Positions 29,186 through 38,606 of a stretch of DNA of 64,000 nt are shown here, one piece after another. The notes below the pieces were generated by a model. The model saw only the letters and a list, made by a program, of their open reading frames with translations. It searched no databases and was not told the DNA's origin. Origin of the DNA: Tritrichomonas musculus (Eukaryota > Parabasalia > Tritrichomonadida > Tritrichomonadidae). Positions within the stretch are counted from its first letter, which is position 1. The number at the start of each line of letters is the position of its first letter. The stretch is taken from the NCBI GenBank assembly GCA_039105265.1, contig JAPFFF010000051.1, positions 1,103,198 to 1,167,197 of the forward strand, read 5' to 3'. The position numbers were made by a program, and so were the translations under genes.

Positions 29186-29700
29186 TTATTGAATTGATTT
29201 ACCTAATTTGTAAGCTTCTTCAGCAAAACCCTTTAATTTGTTTTCATCAAAAGAACTATCTGCGTATAATGTAGCAATGTTAGGCCATCGCATGTATTTA
29301 AGGAATTCTTCAAAATAAATTCCAGTAGCTCTAAAACCTTCTTGTGGTCCGTAACCAGAGCACAAAACCACAGATTTTCTTTTATCTTTTAACTCATGAT
29401 TATAGCCATAAAAACGATCGATAACCACTTTTAACTCTAATATATTGATGAGACAAGAACAACAACATCAGCCTCAAGTAATTTTGGAATTACTTGAGTT
29501 TCAAAAAAGTCAGTTTCTTTTTCAGCAATCAACTTTCCTCCTTCGCCATCAACAATTTTTAGATATTTTAATTCAGATCCTTGCAAACCGGCATCAAAAC
29601 GAAAGACTTCATGACCTGATTCACGAGCTCCTTTTTCAAAAGAATCTGCTAATTGTAATGAAGTTCCTTTCACATGTGGACTTCCAGTGAGTATTACAAT
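29186..29700 (-). pseudogene. NAD(P)H-dependent FMN reductase-like gene, broken
   Basis: The flavodoxin-like fold is clear: VKIVILTGSPHVKGTSLQLA (strand 1 and FMN phosphate loop), SGHEVFRFDAG, VIPKLLEADVVVLVSSIY, then VIDRFYGYNHELKDKRKSVV and CSGYGPQEG. The enzyme family reduces flavins or quinones with NAD(P)H. The ATG before KIVIL is missing (the frame runs back to a stop). Near 29429-29440 a frame change with lost codons removes the segment usually reading YWYxFPAxLK between SSIY and VIDRF. Residues elsewhere are well conserved, so inactivation looks recent. The bacterial-type sequence suggests an old transfer. Confidence 0.8.
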
Positions 29701-31083
29701 CTTAACTATTTAAATAATGATTAAGAAAAATTGAAACAAAACTATTGAATTTTTACGATAAAATTTTCAATTCTAAAATACGATTTATCATTTTTCATTT
29801 ACGATAAATAATAAGTGCCAAATTCCTCTTGTTTATATAAATTTGCTCTCAATTTGTATTATTTTTAATCGTTTAAGCAATGGTGGTTTAGTTTTTAATC
29901 TAATGAAAATTCATTGAAAAAAGGTTAATAAAATTTAATGAATTTTTGTTAACCAAGATCGTTTATATATATATATATAAAACATTAATAAAAATAGTCA
30001 TATCTATGGCAAATCTGGGTAAAACAATTAGGAAGTCCAAGTCATAATCCAATATCATTGAAATTAACCATCAAAAAGACTCATTATTTATGCAAAAAAT
30101 GGAAATGTTCTATTAAAACAATTATTTGGAGATATTTTGACATTGGTAATATAATTTTAATTGTTTAGTTTTTATTCTTGACTATGTAAAGTGTACATTG
30201 AATGGAGAGACTTTATTAATAAAAAGGTAAATATATATAATTAATTGGAGAAGATATTTACATCAAACATCATTAAAATATTTATATATGTGGTCATATA
30301 AATATTGTTTTGCGACGTAAAAGGATAAAAATATTTTATATTTATAAAAACAAAATTTCAACACATGAAAAAAGGTGAATTTATATTGATAAAAATGATT
30401 GTTATTATGTATTATACAAGAGATTGAGTATTTTAAAAATATATAAATTGTAATGTAAAATTTTTTAAGCAAATTCAATGCTTTTAGCTTATCCCATTCC
30501 TTTGAAAATACTTACAAATTTTCAAAAAGTTTAACATTGAAATAGAATCTTGTACATATCTCAATACTTTAATTGATATTATTTATAAATATTCTTTTAT
30601 ATTCTTTTATATAATAATATAATCATATATTATAATGTATAATATTAAAATATTTTTTATAATTTAATATATGCTGTAAAAAAGTTTTTATTATTAATTC
30701 AATATTTTATATTAACTCAATTAGTTTAGCGTAAATATTTTTTGGATTTCTCTCTTTTTTTAATATTTTCTTATTGAAAGAATTAATTCATTCCTATTAT
30801 AGTCGATGTTTGAAAACGCAACTGAAAGTATTCAATCATAAGAAAATAATTTTGTATGAAATAATTTCAATATGATTGAAAAGTAAACAAATGTCCTCTC
30901 TGATTATGATTAATATTTTGGATTAGAAGTATATAAAAAATTAAATACATATAATTTAAATAATTTTAAAAAATATAATACTATACTTACCTGTTTTATT
31001 ATTGAGATAGATCAATTCTTTTTTTCAAGTTAATATAAAATTTGAGAGTAGAAATTAAACCAAATAATGACTTCACTTTTTAA
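29701..31083. other. long AT-rich intergenic region
   Basis: About 1.4 kb with no supported gene. Near 30005-30160 a plus-strand frame of about 50 codons stays open but matches nothing known. It ends in the initiator-like motif before the START-domain gene. Confidence 0.5.
31073..31080 (+). promoter_or_regulatory. initiator-like motif before START-domain gene
   Basis: TCACTTTT starts 11 bases before the ATG, the best fit in the window to the first half of the T. vaginalis initiator TCAYTWYTCATTA. The same spacing is seen before the genes at 2372 and 11049. Confidence 0.4.
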
Positions 31084-31743
31084 ATGGCTACTCAAGAACA
31101 AGTTGCTGAATACGAACAAAAATGGCAAAAGACAGTTGATCATGTTTTTTCTCTCATCGATGCAAAAGATTGGAAGAAAGAAAAGTCCAAGGATTCAGAT
31201 ATAGAAATATTTCTACGCCATGATCCCTCTTCATCATTTGCCCAGATCAAAAGTTTTTGCACAATCAACGCTCCATTAAGTACTGTTGAGGCTGTCCTTG
31301 CAAAACCACCATATACTGTAGATGAAAATACTCCAAAAGACCAAAGAGACGGAAATATTGAAAGACGCTTCCTTGGAAAGGCTGGAGATGGAGCTGACGC
31401 TGCAGGTTTCCTTTATGTTGTACTCGAAACATCATCTAGACTCGTCAGTCCAAGAGAATTCTTATCATTCCAAAAGATTGCTCACAAGGATGGAAAAGTT
31501 GCTTTAGTACGAACTTCAATTGTAAATGAAGCATTACACGGAAACACAAAAGGTTATGTACGTGGAAATATTGTTTTTCATGCCTTTATTGCTGAGGCTG
31601 ATGGCGATAATAAGACTAAATTAACTTTCTTGGGTCAAGCAGATCCTTGCGGAAGCATTCCTGCCATGGTTTATAATGCAATTGCTTCACACCAAGGTTA
31701 CAAAGTTGGTTCTATAAAGAAAGAAGCTGAAGGATCGGCATAA
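31084..31743 (+). CDS. START-domain (SRPBCC) lipid-binding-like protein
   Basis: A 219-residue protein filling one START/SRPBCC fold. Residues 1-35 are helical. The signature parts follow in order: FAQIKSFCTINAPLSTVEAV, DGNIERRFLGKA, SSRLVSPREFLSFQK, ALVRTSIVNEALHG, GYVRGNIVFHAFIAEADGD, TKLTFLGQADPCGSIPAMVY and a C-terminal helix. START domains enclose a lipid or sterol in a hydrophobic cavity and carry or sense it. There is no signal peptide or membrane segment, so it is probably cytosolic. G+C-richer codons, a good initiator and a TAAAA end suggest a well-expressed gene. Ligand unknown. Confidence 0.88.
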   Translation: MATQEQVAEYEQKWQKTVDHVFSLIDAKDWKKEKSKDSDIEIFLRHDPSSSFAQIKSFCTINAPLSTVEAVLAKPPYTVDENTPKDQRDGNIERRFLGKAGDGADAAGFLYVVLETSSRLVSPREFLSFQKIAHKDGKVALVRTSIVNEALHGNTKGYVRGNIVFHAFIAEADGDNKTKLTFLGQADPCGSIPAMVYNAIASHQGYKVGSIKKEAEGSA

Positions 31744-31866
31744 AAATAAATAAATATCATTAATTTTTATCTTTTTTTAATATTTAATGTGAGGTATATA
31801 TAACCTTTTATAAATTTGTTACAAATGGAATAGGCAAATGAATTTACTCAATTAATATAAACACAA

Positions 31867-31938
31867 TCTCTTGTGGTGTAGTGGTTATCATATGGGACTT
31901 TGAATCCCGGGATGGAGGTTCGATTCCTCCCAAGAGAA
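31867..31938 (+). tRNA. tRNA-Gln (TTG anticodon)
   Basis: A 72-base gene. The acceptor stem TCTCTTG/CAAGAGA pairs perfectly. A box is TGGTGTAGTGG. The anticodon stem TGGGA/TCCCG has loop CTTTGAA, so the anticodon is TTG. B box GGTTCGATTCC, then a T run. No intron. Confidence 0.94.
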
Positions 31939-32078
31939 AATTTTTTTTGGTAAATATTTTTCATATTTTCAATTTCTACATTAATATAAGTTCTTCACAT
32001 ATATAATTAAGATCATATAAAATATTAATTAATAAAGTTTTTAATCTATAATACTAATAATAAATAATATATATAATA

Positions 32079-32401
32079 TTATTCTAATGATTTTTGAAAA
32101 TGGATCAATTCATCTAAAACATCTCCCGATTTTTTCGATTCATTGACATTCTTTAAAAAGTACAAGAATGTATCAAATATATCGCTCGCATTTTTAGTAC
32201 TTACAATGAAAGGAGAGTATCTTAAATGAAGCATTAAGTCATTAATTCCATCTTCTTTTTTTAATTTAGAGAAACTTGTTACCTGAAGGAAAGGCCTCAA
32301 TCCATATTCGTTGCTTGAGCATTGAATATAGAAATCTTTCAAAGGTGACTTGATTCTTATTGGCCCAACATTAGAAACATCAGAAATTGGACAATTTTCC
32401 A
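32079..32401 (-). pseudogene. C-terminal part of acyltransferase-like gene in another frame
   Basis: About 108 codons continuing the upstream gene after a frame change around 32400-32440: LMENCPISDVSNVGPIRIKS, then DFYIQCSSNEYGLRPFLQVT. DVSNVGPI is the usual strand near the end of condensation/alcohol-acetyltransferase folds. The frame itself runs from 32465. Confidence 0.7.
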
Positions 32402-33352
32402 TCAAACATTGTGTTGGAAATCTGTATTTTTGATTTTGTTGAAATTGGCCCGAAATAATGAACATATTTCTTTAATAGTCATTCTTGGACTCACTTCATG
32501 AATTGCTAAGAAAAAATCAGTATAGGCGCTCCCAAATGATTGATCTACTTTCTCTCTAGGAAGAAGGCGCCTGAAATCCATACAACTACCAACACCGAAT
32601 GGACCAAATTCGTTGTTTTTTGCATTGATTGCCATACACAATCCGGTCCATAAAAATTCTGTCAAATGTTTAATTTTCCTTGTTTTTTTGTTGAAAATGC
32701 AAGGTGAAAGTTCAGCGGTTTTGATCGTTGCACGTAAACTTGAACTGGATTTATTATAATGATCAGGTAAATCAGTCATTTCTTGTGATTTGAGACGTGT
32801 AATATCGTTATAACCGATTGTAGAAAAATGATCTTTGTCTTTTCTGCTGAGAAATGCATCAAATTCTTTTCTAAAGAGATCTGTTATAATATCTCTTGGT
32901 TCAGGAGCTTTTCGTGCAAATTTATTTTTAAATAAAGGATCTTGAACATCATTTAAAAAGTATGTAAAATATCCACCATCTGTAATTGCATGATTTGAAT
33001 TAATAACAACTCTAGTTTCATCTGCGCAAATCGTTGCTAAAGAATATCTTGGATCAGGTGTATATGAGTTACAGATATAATCGCAACAATCAATTAACGT
33101 TTTAACTTCTTTTGGAATTGGGTGAATTTCTATTGAATTTGTTTCTTGAAAATTATTAAACAAATGAATCCCATCTGTTTTTAAATAAAGACCTGCTGTC
33201 GAGTTTTTGATTTTTTCAAGTAAATCGGGAAGTTCGTAGGGATGATCAACCGCAAGAGCAAATTGAACAAAAACATTATTAATTGGATTAACAAATATTT
33301 GTCCCATAGGGCTCAATAAATGCTTAATATATTTTAAATTATTGTGGATCAT
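32402..33352 (-). CDS. HxxxDG acyltransferase/condensation-like protein (frameshifted)
   Basis: Start moved to the ATG at 33352, because the longer frame opens with TTG. The gene reads 316 residues before a stop. HAITDGG (H121-G127) is the catalytic HxxxDG motif of the CoA-dependent acyltransferase superfamily (chloramphenicol acetyltransferase, alcohol acetyltransferase, NRPS condensation). The start HLLSPMGQIFVNPINNVFVQ and the region CMDFRRLLPREKVDQSFGSA suit that fold. The last 20 residues (RANFNKIKNTDFQHNV) meet a TGA where the other frame takes over. Family role: transfer of an acyl group from CoA; substrate unknown. One frame change separates the halves, so it is a recent pseudogene or a base error. 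Confidence 0.8.
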   Translation of the reverse strand: MIHNNLKYIKHLLSPMGQIFVNPINNVFVQFALAVDHPYELPDLLEKIKNSTAGLYLKTDGIHLFNNFQETNSIEIHPIPKEVKTLIDCCDYICNSYTPDPRYSLATICADETRVVINSNHAITDGGYFTYFLNDVQDPLFKNKFARKAPEPRDIITDLFRKEFDAFLSRKDKDHFSTIGYNDITRLKSQEMTDLPDHYNKSSSSLRATIKTAELSPCIFNKKTRKIKHLTEFLWTGLCMAINAKNNEFGPFGVGSCMDFRRLLPREKVDQSFGSAYTDFFLAIHEVSPRMTIKEICSLFRANFNKIKNTDFQHNV

Positions 33353-33629
33353 TGTAAAAACCAATATATTATAACGCAACTTGATAATTTGACTTTTTTT
33401 TATTTTAATAAATTTAAATTGAATGAGCTAATTCATTTTTTGAAAAGATAATGAATAAATTTGAATAATTATTCTCAAAAAATTGAATACATCAGTTATC
33501 GTTATTCTTATTCAATCATACCAATTAATAAAAAATATAATCATTTAAATATTTTTTTCTTTCCAAAATTTTATGTTTAAATTTAAAAGCAATTGAATAA
33601 AAAAATAAACTTATCAAAATATAAAAAAT
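33353..33629. other. AT-rich spacer between divergent genes
   Basis: Non-coding, between the minus-strand acyltransferase-like gene and the weak plus-strand frame that follows. Nothing recognised. Confidence 0.45.
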
Positions 33630-34013
33630 TTGAATGCAAAAAAATTTAGTTCAATTTTTTTTCTGAAAAAAACAAAATTTTTTCTATTCAAGAATTTTTT
33701 TCTTTCTAAAAAAGTTCTATTTTTTTCGTTTCATCTTCGAACTTTTTCGCTTGATCCATATTTTTTTCGATCTACAACTCGACCTTTTCCAGTACCTCTA
33801 CCAAAAAGAACTTTTTACTGGATAAGTGGTGCTAAATTATCATCTAAATATTCAACTTTTTATTTGTTTTCAATGAAATCAGAAGTGCAAAGAACATATC
33901 TCATGTCACTCTCTGATCAGGATCTAGTTATTAGTGATGCAACACTTCATAAACAATTTCTTGACAGCAAGAATTTTGCAATCACGTTAAACAATCAACA
34001 TCATGACATCTAA
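33630..34013 (+). CDS. uncharacterised small protein, weak call
   Basis: An open frame of 127 codons with no ATG at its start; the first ATG in frame is at MKSEVQRTYLMSL, which would leave 46 residues. The first 50 codons are mostly Phe/Lys/Leu and look like AT-rich noise. From RSTTRPFPVPLPKRTFYWIS on, composition is normal (AKLSSKYSTFYLF, SLSDQDLVISDATLHKQFLD). It is either a short gene with an unseen upstream exon or the 3' relic of a lost gene. No family recognised. Confidence 0.35.
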   Translation: MNAKKFSSIFFLKKTKFFLFKNFFLSKKVLFFSFHLRTFSLDPYFFRSTTRPFPVPLPKRTFYWISGAKLSSKYSTFYLFSMKSEVQRTYLMSLSDQDLVISDATLHKQFLDSKNFAITLNNQHHDI

Positions 34014-34311
34014 ATCATTTTATTCTTTTATTTTATTATTTCACAATATTAGTTTTATTTTAACGTGACAGCATCATCTAGTTTTTTTTTTTTTTTAATT
34101 TAATATTTTTAATTTGATGCTAAATAACAATTATCTTTTATTTTCACACTTTTACCCAATATTAAAACAAAATTTGAAGTATAAAATTAAGTTGGAGATT
34201 TATAATCACCTAACAGCTCGTTACTCTTTTCTCTTCGCTTTATAGTGAGAAAATTACAAACATCAACTTTTTTATTGTTTATTAAAAGATAATTTTTTCA
34301 ACTAATGTGTT

Positions 34312-34383
34312 TCCGGCGTCGTTCATCGGTTAGGATACATGGTTCTCATCCATGGGAGCGGGGTTCGACTCCCCGCGCCGGAG
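34312..34383 (+). tRNA. tRNA-Glu (CTC anticodon)
   Basis: A 72-base gene. Acceptor stem TCCGGCG/CGCCGGA pairs perfectly. The D-arm includes TCATCGGTTAGGATA. The anticodon stem CATGG/CCATG carries the loop TTCTCAT, so CTC. B box GGTTCGACTCC. A short T run follows. Confidence 0.95.
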
Positions 34384-34801
34384 ATGTTTTTTGGAATTTA
34401 TTATAATCTATCAATTTAAAATGTTTATGCCATAATATCATATCTTTTTTTTTTTTTTTTTTTTTGTATATTATGGAAATTTTGAATACCAAGTGAAAGT
34501 GATGGAAAAAAACACTAACATCAGATATTTCTTTTGGAAGCATTATTGAATGCTGTTGTGATTATATTGAATTTCAAGATTCTATATTTTATAAAGCCTC
34601 ATATTGTTCACTTGTTTAAGTGTCATATTAATATTAACAATTTCATCTATTTACAAAATAATTATTCTGAAATATCATTTTTTATTATTTGAGATTTATT
34701 ACAAACGAATATATTTGTATTTTTTTTTATCAAAAAATTTTTGAAAATATCTAACTATTTATCTTTTCAATTTTGTTAAATTAGTAATAATTAGGATAAA
34801 A
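34384..34801. other. AT-rich intergenic stretch with poly(T)
   Basis: Contains a 20+ base T run near 34446 and nothing else recognised before the DUF3447 gene. Confidence 0.5.
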
Positions 34802-35992
34802 ATGGAAATACAAGATCTTGTCAATTATAAAAAAGAATTTTATGAAGCTCTTTTATCTTTCATTGACAGTGAAAATGAGAACAATGAAGAGAAAAATAAT
34901 TTAAGCATTTTTTTAGAAAAGCAAAGGCTAGGAGAAAACAAAGAAGAATTACGGTCACTTCTTCGATTAATTAAAAAGATTGGCAACAATCACTACAGAG
35001 GATCACACTTTATTGACAAAATTGAACAAATATTTATTCTCTTAGAAGAATCAATCAAACAAAATTTTACAAATCTTGAAATATATGATATTTTTAAAAA
35101 CAACAATCTACTTCTCCTATCACTTTACCAAATAAATCTACTTATTTTTGATGATCAAGTAGTAACATCAATTATCCAAAGTTTAAAACAGTTTATTTTA
35201 CGCAAAAGGGCAGAAATCTTTATAAAAAAGTTCAATGATCATCAAAAACAAACAAAATCGTTCCTTAATTTGCCTTATTTTTATCCAGAACTCAAATCAA
35301 AATTGAATATGACACTAATTCAAAGTGTTGAAAATTTTATCAAAGAAACCGATCCCGAAGCCCTTAATAATTTTGAAGAAAGAAGAAAAAGTGGGGAACA
35401 ATATTCCTACATTTCACAATTAATTCGAAATGATTCACTCGATGACTTTATATTATACATGAATCAAGTAAATTTGACATTTTCAAGTAAATTGAAAATT
35501 TCAATTTTTGAGACAAATTCTTTTTTGCTAAATCATGAGCCAACATTGATTGAATATGCTGCTTTTTTTGGATCAATTCAAATTTTCAAATATTTATTAA
35601 TAAAAAATGCTGAATTGAATCCTTCTTTGTGGCTTTTTGCTGTCCATGGCAGAAATGCTGAGATAATTCATCTTCTTGAAGAGAATGACGTTAAACCGTT
35701 TGATAAATCATATAATGAATGTCTGAAAGAGGCAATTAAGTGCCATCATAATGATATTGCTGATTACATAATTGATAATATAATTGGCTATGATGTTGAA
35801 TCTGAAAACATTGAAAAAAAATTTGATCAAAATTCATTAGCTTTTGCTTTTCGTTATTTAAATTATTATTATTTTCCAACTGATTTTAACAAGCCTTATT
35901 TGCTCCACTACTGCTGTAAATATAATTATAATGAACTTGTTAAAGCTCTGCTAAAAGTTAAGGGATTAGATATCAATGCAAAAGTGATTTAA
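34802..35992 (+). CDS. DUF3447/ankyrin protein, N-terminal exon of DUF3447-LRR gene
   Basis: 396 residues: the N-terminal helical region (YEALLSFIDSENENNEEKNN, IKKIGNNHYRGSHFIDKIE), then SIFETNSFLLN, LIEYAAFFGSIQIFKYLL, SLWLFAVHGRNAEIIHLLEE, and the family signature EAIKCHHNDIADYII. The ankyrin part ends at GLDINAKVI and a stop. GTGATTTAAAAATCAAT at 35985 resembles the candidate donor GTATTTAAAAAATCAAT of the gene at 19791. About 160 bases on, the frame resumes with TALYFAAQHDN in the LRR part. The two frames together match the gene at 25751-28760, so they are one gene split by an intron-like spacer. Confidence 0.87.
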   Translation: MEIQDLVNYKKEFYEALLSFIDSENENNEEKNNLSIFLEKQRLGENKEELRSLLRLIKKIGNNHYRGSHFIDKIEQIFILLEESIKQNFTNLEIYDIFKNNNLLLLSLYQINLLIFDDQVVTSIIQSLKQFILRKRAEIFIKKFNDHQKQTKSFLNLPYFYPELKSKLNMTLIQSVENFIKETDPEALNNFEERRKSGEQYSYISQLIRNDSLDDFILYMNQVNLTFSSKLKISIFETNSFLLNHEPTLIEYAAFFGSIQIFKYLLIKNAELNPSLWLFAVHGRNAEIIHLLEENDVKPFDKSYNECLKEAIKCHHNDIADYIIDNIIGYDVESENIEKKFDQNSLAFAFRYLNYYYFPTDFNKPYLLHYCCKYNYNELVKALLKVKGLDINAKVI

Positions 35993-36147
35993 AAATCAAT
36001 CAAATAAATCAAGTTTTATTTTGTGATTTTAATGATGATATTTTAGATATGAATTAGTTTAATCTAGTTTTAAAAAAATTAATATTTTTTAATGACATTT
36101 CATTATTATATCTTTTATGAAGTTCAAAAAATCATTTTTTGGTTTTA
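35993..36147 (+). other. intron-like spacer of the DUF3447-LRR gene
   Basis: Stops in all sense frames. It includes TTTTAATGACATTTCA (36086-36101), which closely matches the spacer of the gene at 46764-48023 (TTTTAATGACATTTCA on the minus strand near 46685) and resembles those at 20971 and 27606. The expected acceptor reads TTTTACTG instead of TTATACAG. Confidence 0.45.
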
Positions 36148-38344
36148 TTTTACTGCTTTATATTTTGCTGCTCAGCACGATAACATTGACGCAGTAAATA
36201 TGCTTCTTTCTTATCCAGGAATCGAAATTGGACCCAGAATATTTTATAAATCTAAAGAACTGACCAAAATAAATATCCCATTAGGAATAAAAACCATTGG
36301 AGATGGTGCATTTGAAATGTGCTCATCATTAAAAGAAATCACGCTTCCTTCTTCTCTTGTGTCACTTGGAGATAATTGCTTTAATTTGTGCCCCAAACTT
36401 TGTAAAATAAACATCCCACCAACTGTTTCATTAATTGGCAAAAATTGTTTCCGAGCTTGTGCAAGCTTAACTGAATTTACACTTCCTTCTTTAATAACTG
36501 AAATTCAAGAAGGAACGTTTTGCCTTTGTAATAAAATGAAAGAATTGACAATTCCTTCTTCTGTTACAGCAATAAATAAGTCTGCCTTTTATGATTGTGG
36601 AATAACTAGCATAATCATTCCATCTTCTGTGACAACAATTGGAAATGAAGCATTCTCTGGTTGCACTGAACTTGCGGAAATAGTGATTCCATCTTCTGTC
36701 GTTTCAATATGTGATGGTGCTTTCATTAATTGTCATAAACTTGCTAACATTTCGCTTCCTTCTTCTTTGCTATCGATTGGCAATTATGCTTTTATGAACT
36801 GCAATTCGTTGAAGCAAATATCAATACCTTCTTCGGTGATAACAATTGAACAAAGAACTTTTAAAGGATGTTCGTCATTGTTAATGATCACAATTCCATC
36901 TTCTGCAACTTCAATTGGTGAGAATGCTTTTGAAAGATGCTCTTCTTTAAAACAAATCACAATTCCTTCTTCTGTGACTTCAATTGGAGATTACGCTTTC
37001 AATGAATGCTCGTCACTGGTTGAAATAAACATTCCTTCTTCTGTCTCGTCAATTGGACAGTCAATTTTCAGAGGCTGTACATCATTAAAACATATAACTA
37101 TTCCTTCATCTGTTATATCGTTTGGAGACTCTTGCTTTCGTGAATGTTCATCACTTAAGCAATTCACAATTCCTTCATCTGTGACTTCTATCAGCGCTTG
37201 TTGTTTCCAAAATTGTTCTTCTTTGCAAGAAATTAAAATTCTTTCATCTATTACTTCAATTGAATACAGTACATTCAGACACTGCATATCTTTGAAAGAG
37301 ATATCGATTCCTCCATCTGTATCTGTAATTAAAGAATGCGCTTTTGAAAAATGCATATTATTAACACAAATTTCTTTTGACAATTCTGTTCTCAAATCAA
37401 TTGAAAAGCATGCCTTCAAAAAATGCAAATTATTGGAAGAACTAACAATTCCATCTACTGTTACTTCAATTGGCGAAGGTGTATTCAAAAAGTGCTATAA
37501 ACTTACAAGAATTTCTCTTCCTTCTTCTTTATCTTCTATTGGACAATTTGCTTTCAATGCATGCAAATCATTAACGCAAGTTTCAATACCTTCCTCAGTG
37601 ACAGTAATTGGACAGGGAACTTTTTGCGGATGCTCTTCCTTGAAACAAATAACTATTCCGTCATCTGTGACATCAATTGGCGAGAACGCTTTTGAAGGAT
37701 GCAAATCATTGTTACAAGTTACAATTCCTTCTTCTGTTGTCTCAATTAATGAAGAAGCTTTCTATTTGTGCACGTCATTGACACAAGTTGCAATTCCGCC
37801 TTCAATAACTTCAATTGAATCCAAAGTTTTCAAAGGATGCTCGTCATTGGAGCAGCTATCTATTCCTTCATCTGCGACATCAATTGGAGAGAGTTCTTTC
37901 GAAGGCTGCTCATCATTGAAGCAAGTCACAATTCCTTCATCAGTTACATCAATTGGAGCTTGTGCTTTCAAAGGATGCTCATCAATCACACAGATATCAA
38001 TTCCTCCATCTGTGACTTTAATTAAAACCGCTGTTTTCCAAAAATGCTCTTCTTTAAAAACATTTTTAATACCTCCTTCTATAACTATGATTGAGCGTGC
38101 TGCATTTAAGGAATGCTCTTCTCTAAAAGAGATACAATTCGAAGGTTCGGCTTTAATTTCGATTGGAAATGATGCTTTCAAAGAATGCAACTCATTAGAG
38201 CAAGTAACAATTCCTTCATCAGTTACATCTATTGGTGAAGATGCTTTTAAAAATTGCTCGCAATTGAAGCAAATAGCAATACATCCTTCTTTAAATATAG
38301 ATAATATTGGTCTCGATACAAATATCCAAGTTATTAAAACTTAA
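36092..38344 (+). CDS. BspA-like leucine-rich repeats, second part of DUF3447-LRR gene
   Basis: 750 codons; the coding sense begins at about 36148 (TALYFAAQHDNIDAVNMLLS, an ankyrin unit), and the residues before it come from the spacer. Then about 29 LRR_5 units of 23 residues with the pattern IPSSVTSIGxxAFxxCSSLK. Many units are very alike at the base level, so the block is young or homogenised. The C-terminus (LNIDNIGLDTNIQVIKT) is the same type of cap as in the gene at 25751. No signal peptide or membrane anchor. A binding scaffold is the family-level expectation. Confidence 0.87.
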   Translation: MTFHYYIFYEVQKIIFWFYFTALYFAAQHDNIDAVNMLLSYPGIEIGPRIFYKSKELTKINIPLGIKTIGDGAFEMCSSLKEITLPSSLVSLGDNCFNLCPKLCKINIPPTVSLIGKNCFRACASLTEFTLPSLITEIQEGTFCLCNKMKELTIPSSVTAINKSAFYDCGITSIIIPSSVTTIGNEAFSGCTELAEIVIPSSVVSICDGAFINCHKLANISLPSSLLSIGNYAFMNCNSLKQISIPSSVITIEQRTFKGCSSLLMITIPSSATSIGENAFERCSSLKQITIPSSVTSIGDYAFNECSSLVEINIPSSVSSIGQSIFRGCTSLKHITIPSSVISFGDSCFRECSSLKQFTIPSSVTSISACCFQNCSSLQEIKILSSITSIEYSTFRHCISLKEISIPPSVSVIKECAFEKCILLTQISFDNSVLKSIEKHAFKKCKLLEELTIPSTVTSIGEGVFKKCYKLTRISLPSSLSSIGQFAFNACKSLTQVSIPSSVTVIGQGTFCGCSSLKQITIPSSVTSIGENAFEGCKSLLQVTIPSSVVSINEEAFYLCTSLTQVAIPPSITSIESKVFKGCSSLEQLSIPSSATSIGESSFEGCSSLKQVTIPSSVTSIGACAFKGCSSITQISIPPSVTLIKTAVFQKCSSLKTFLIPPSITMIERAAFKECSSLKEIQFEGSALISIGNDAFKECNSLEQVTIPSSVTSIGEDAFKNCSQLKQIAIHPSLNIDNIGLDTNIQVIKT

Positions 38345-38511
38345 TTAATTAAAAAAAATTATTTGTTTTATTGTTTTGCTGTTTGGCACAAAAGTTCAAA
38401 TGTAGTGTTGTTTGAATTTCTAATTTGAATATGATATAATATTGATAAGCCCAACAAAATTGCCATTATATTTCCAAAAAATTTTAATCTATTATTGAAA
38501 AAGATGTATAT

Positions 38512-38513
<2 letters not shown>

Positions 38514-38557
<44 letters not shown>
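38514..38557. repeat. 44-base poly(A) tract
   Basis: Pure A run between the convergent ends of the LRR gene (plus) and the large kinase gene (minus). Confidence 0.9.
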
Positions 38558-38560
<3 letters not shown>

Positions 38561-38606
38561 AATTTTTAATTTTTAATTAATTAAAGTTAACTTTGGTGCT
38601 TTGAAT

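Noticed and set aside
36991-38190. Long minus-strand frames opposite the LRR gene
   Set aside because: They follow the 69-base LRR repeat in antisense and are shadows.
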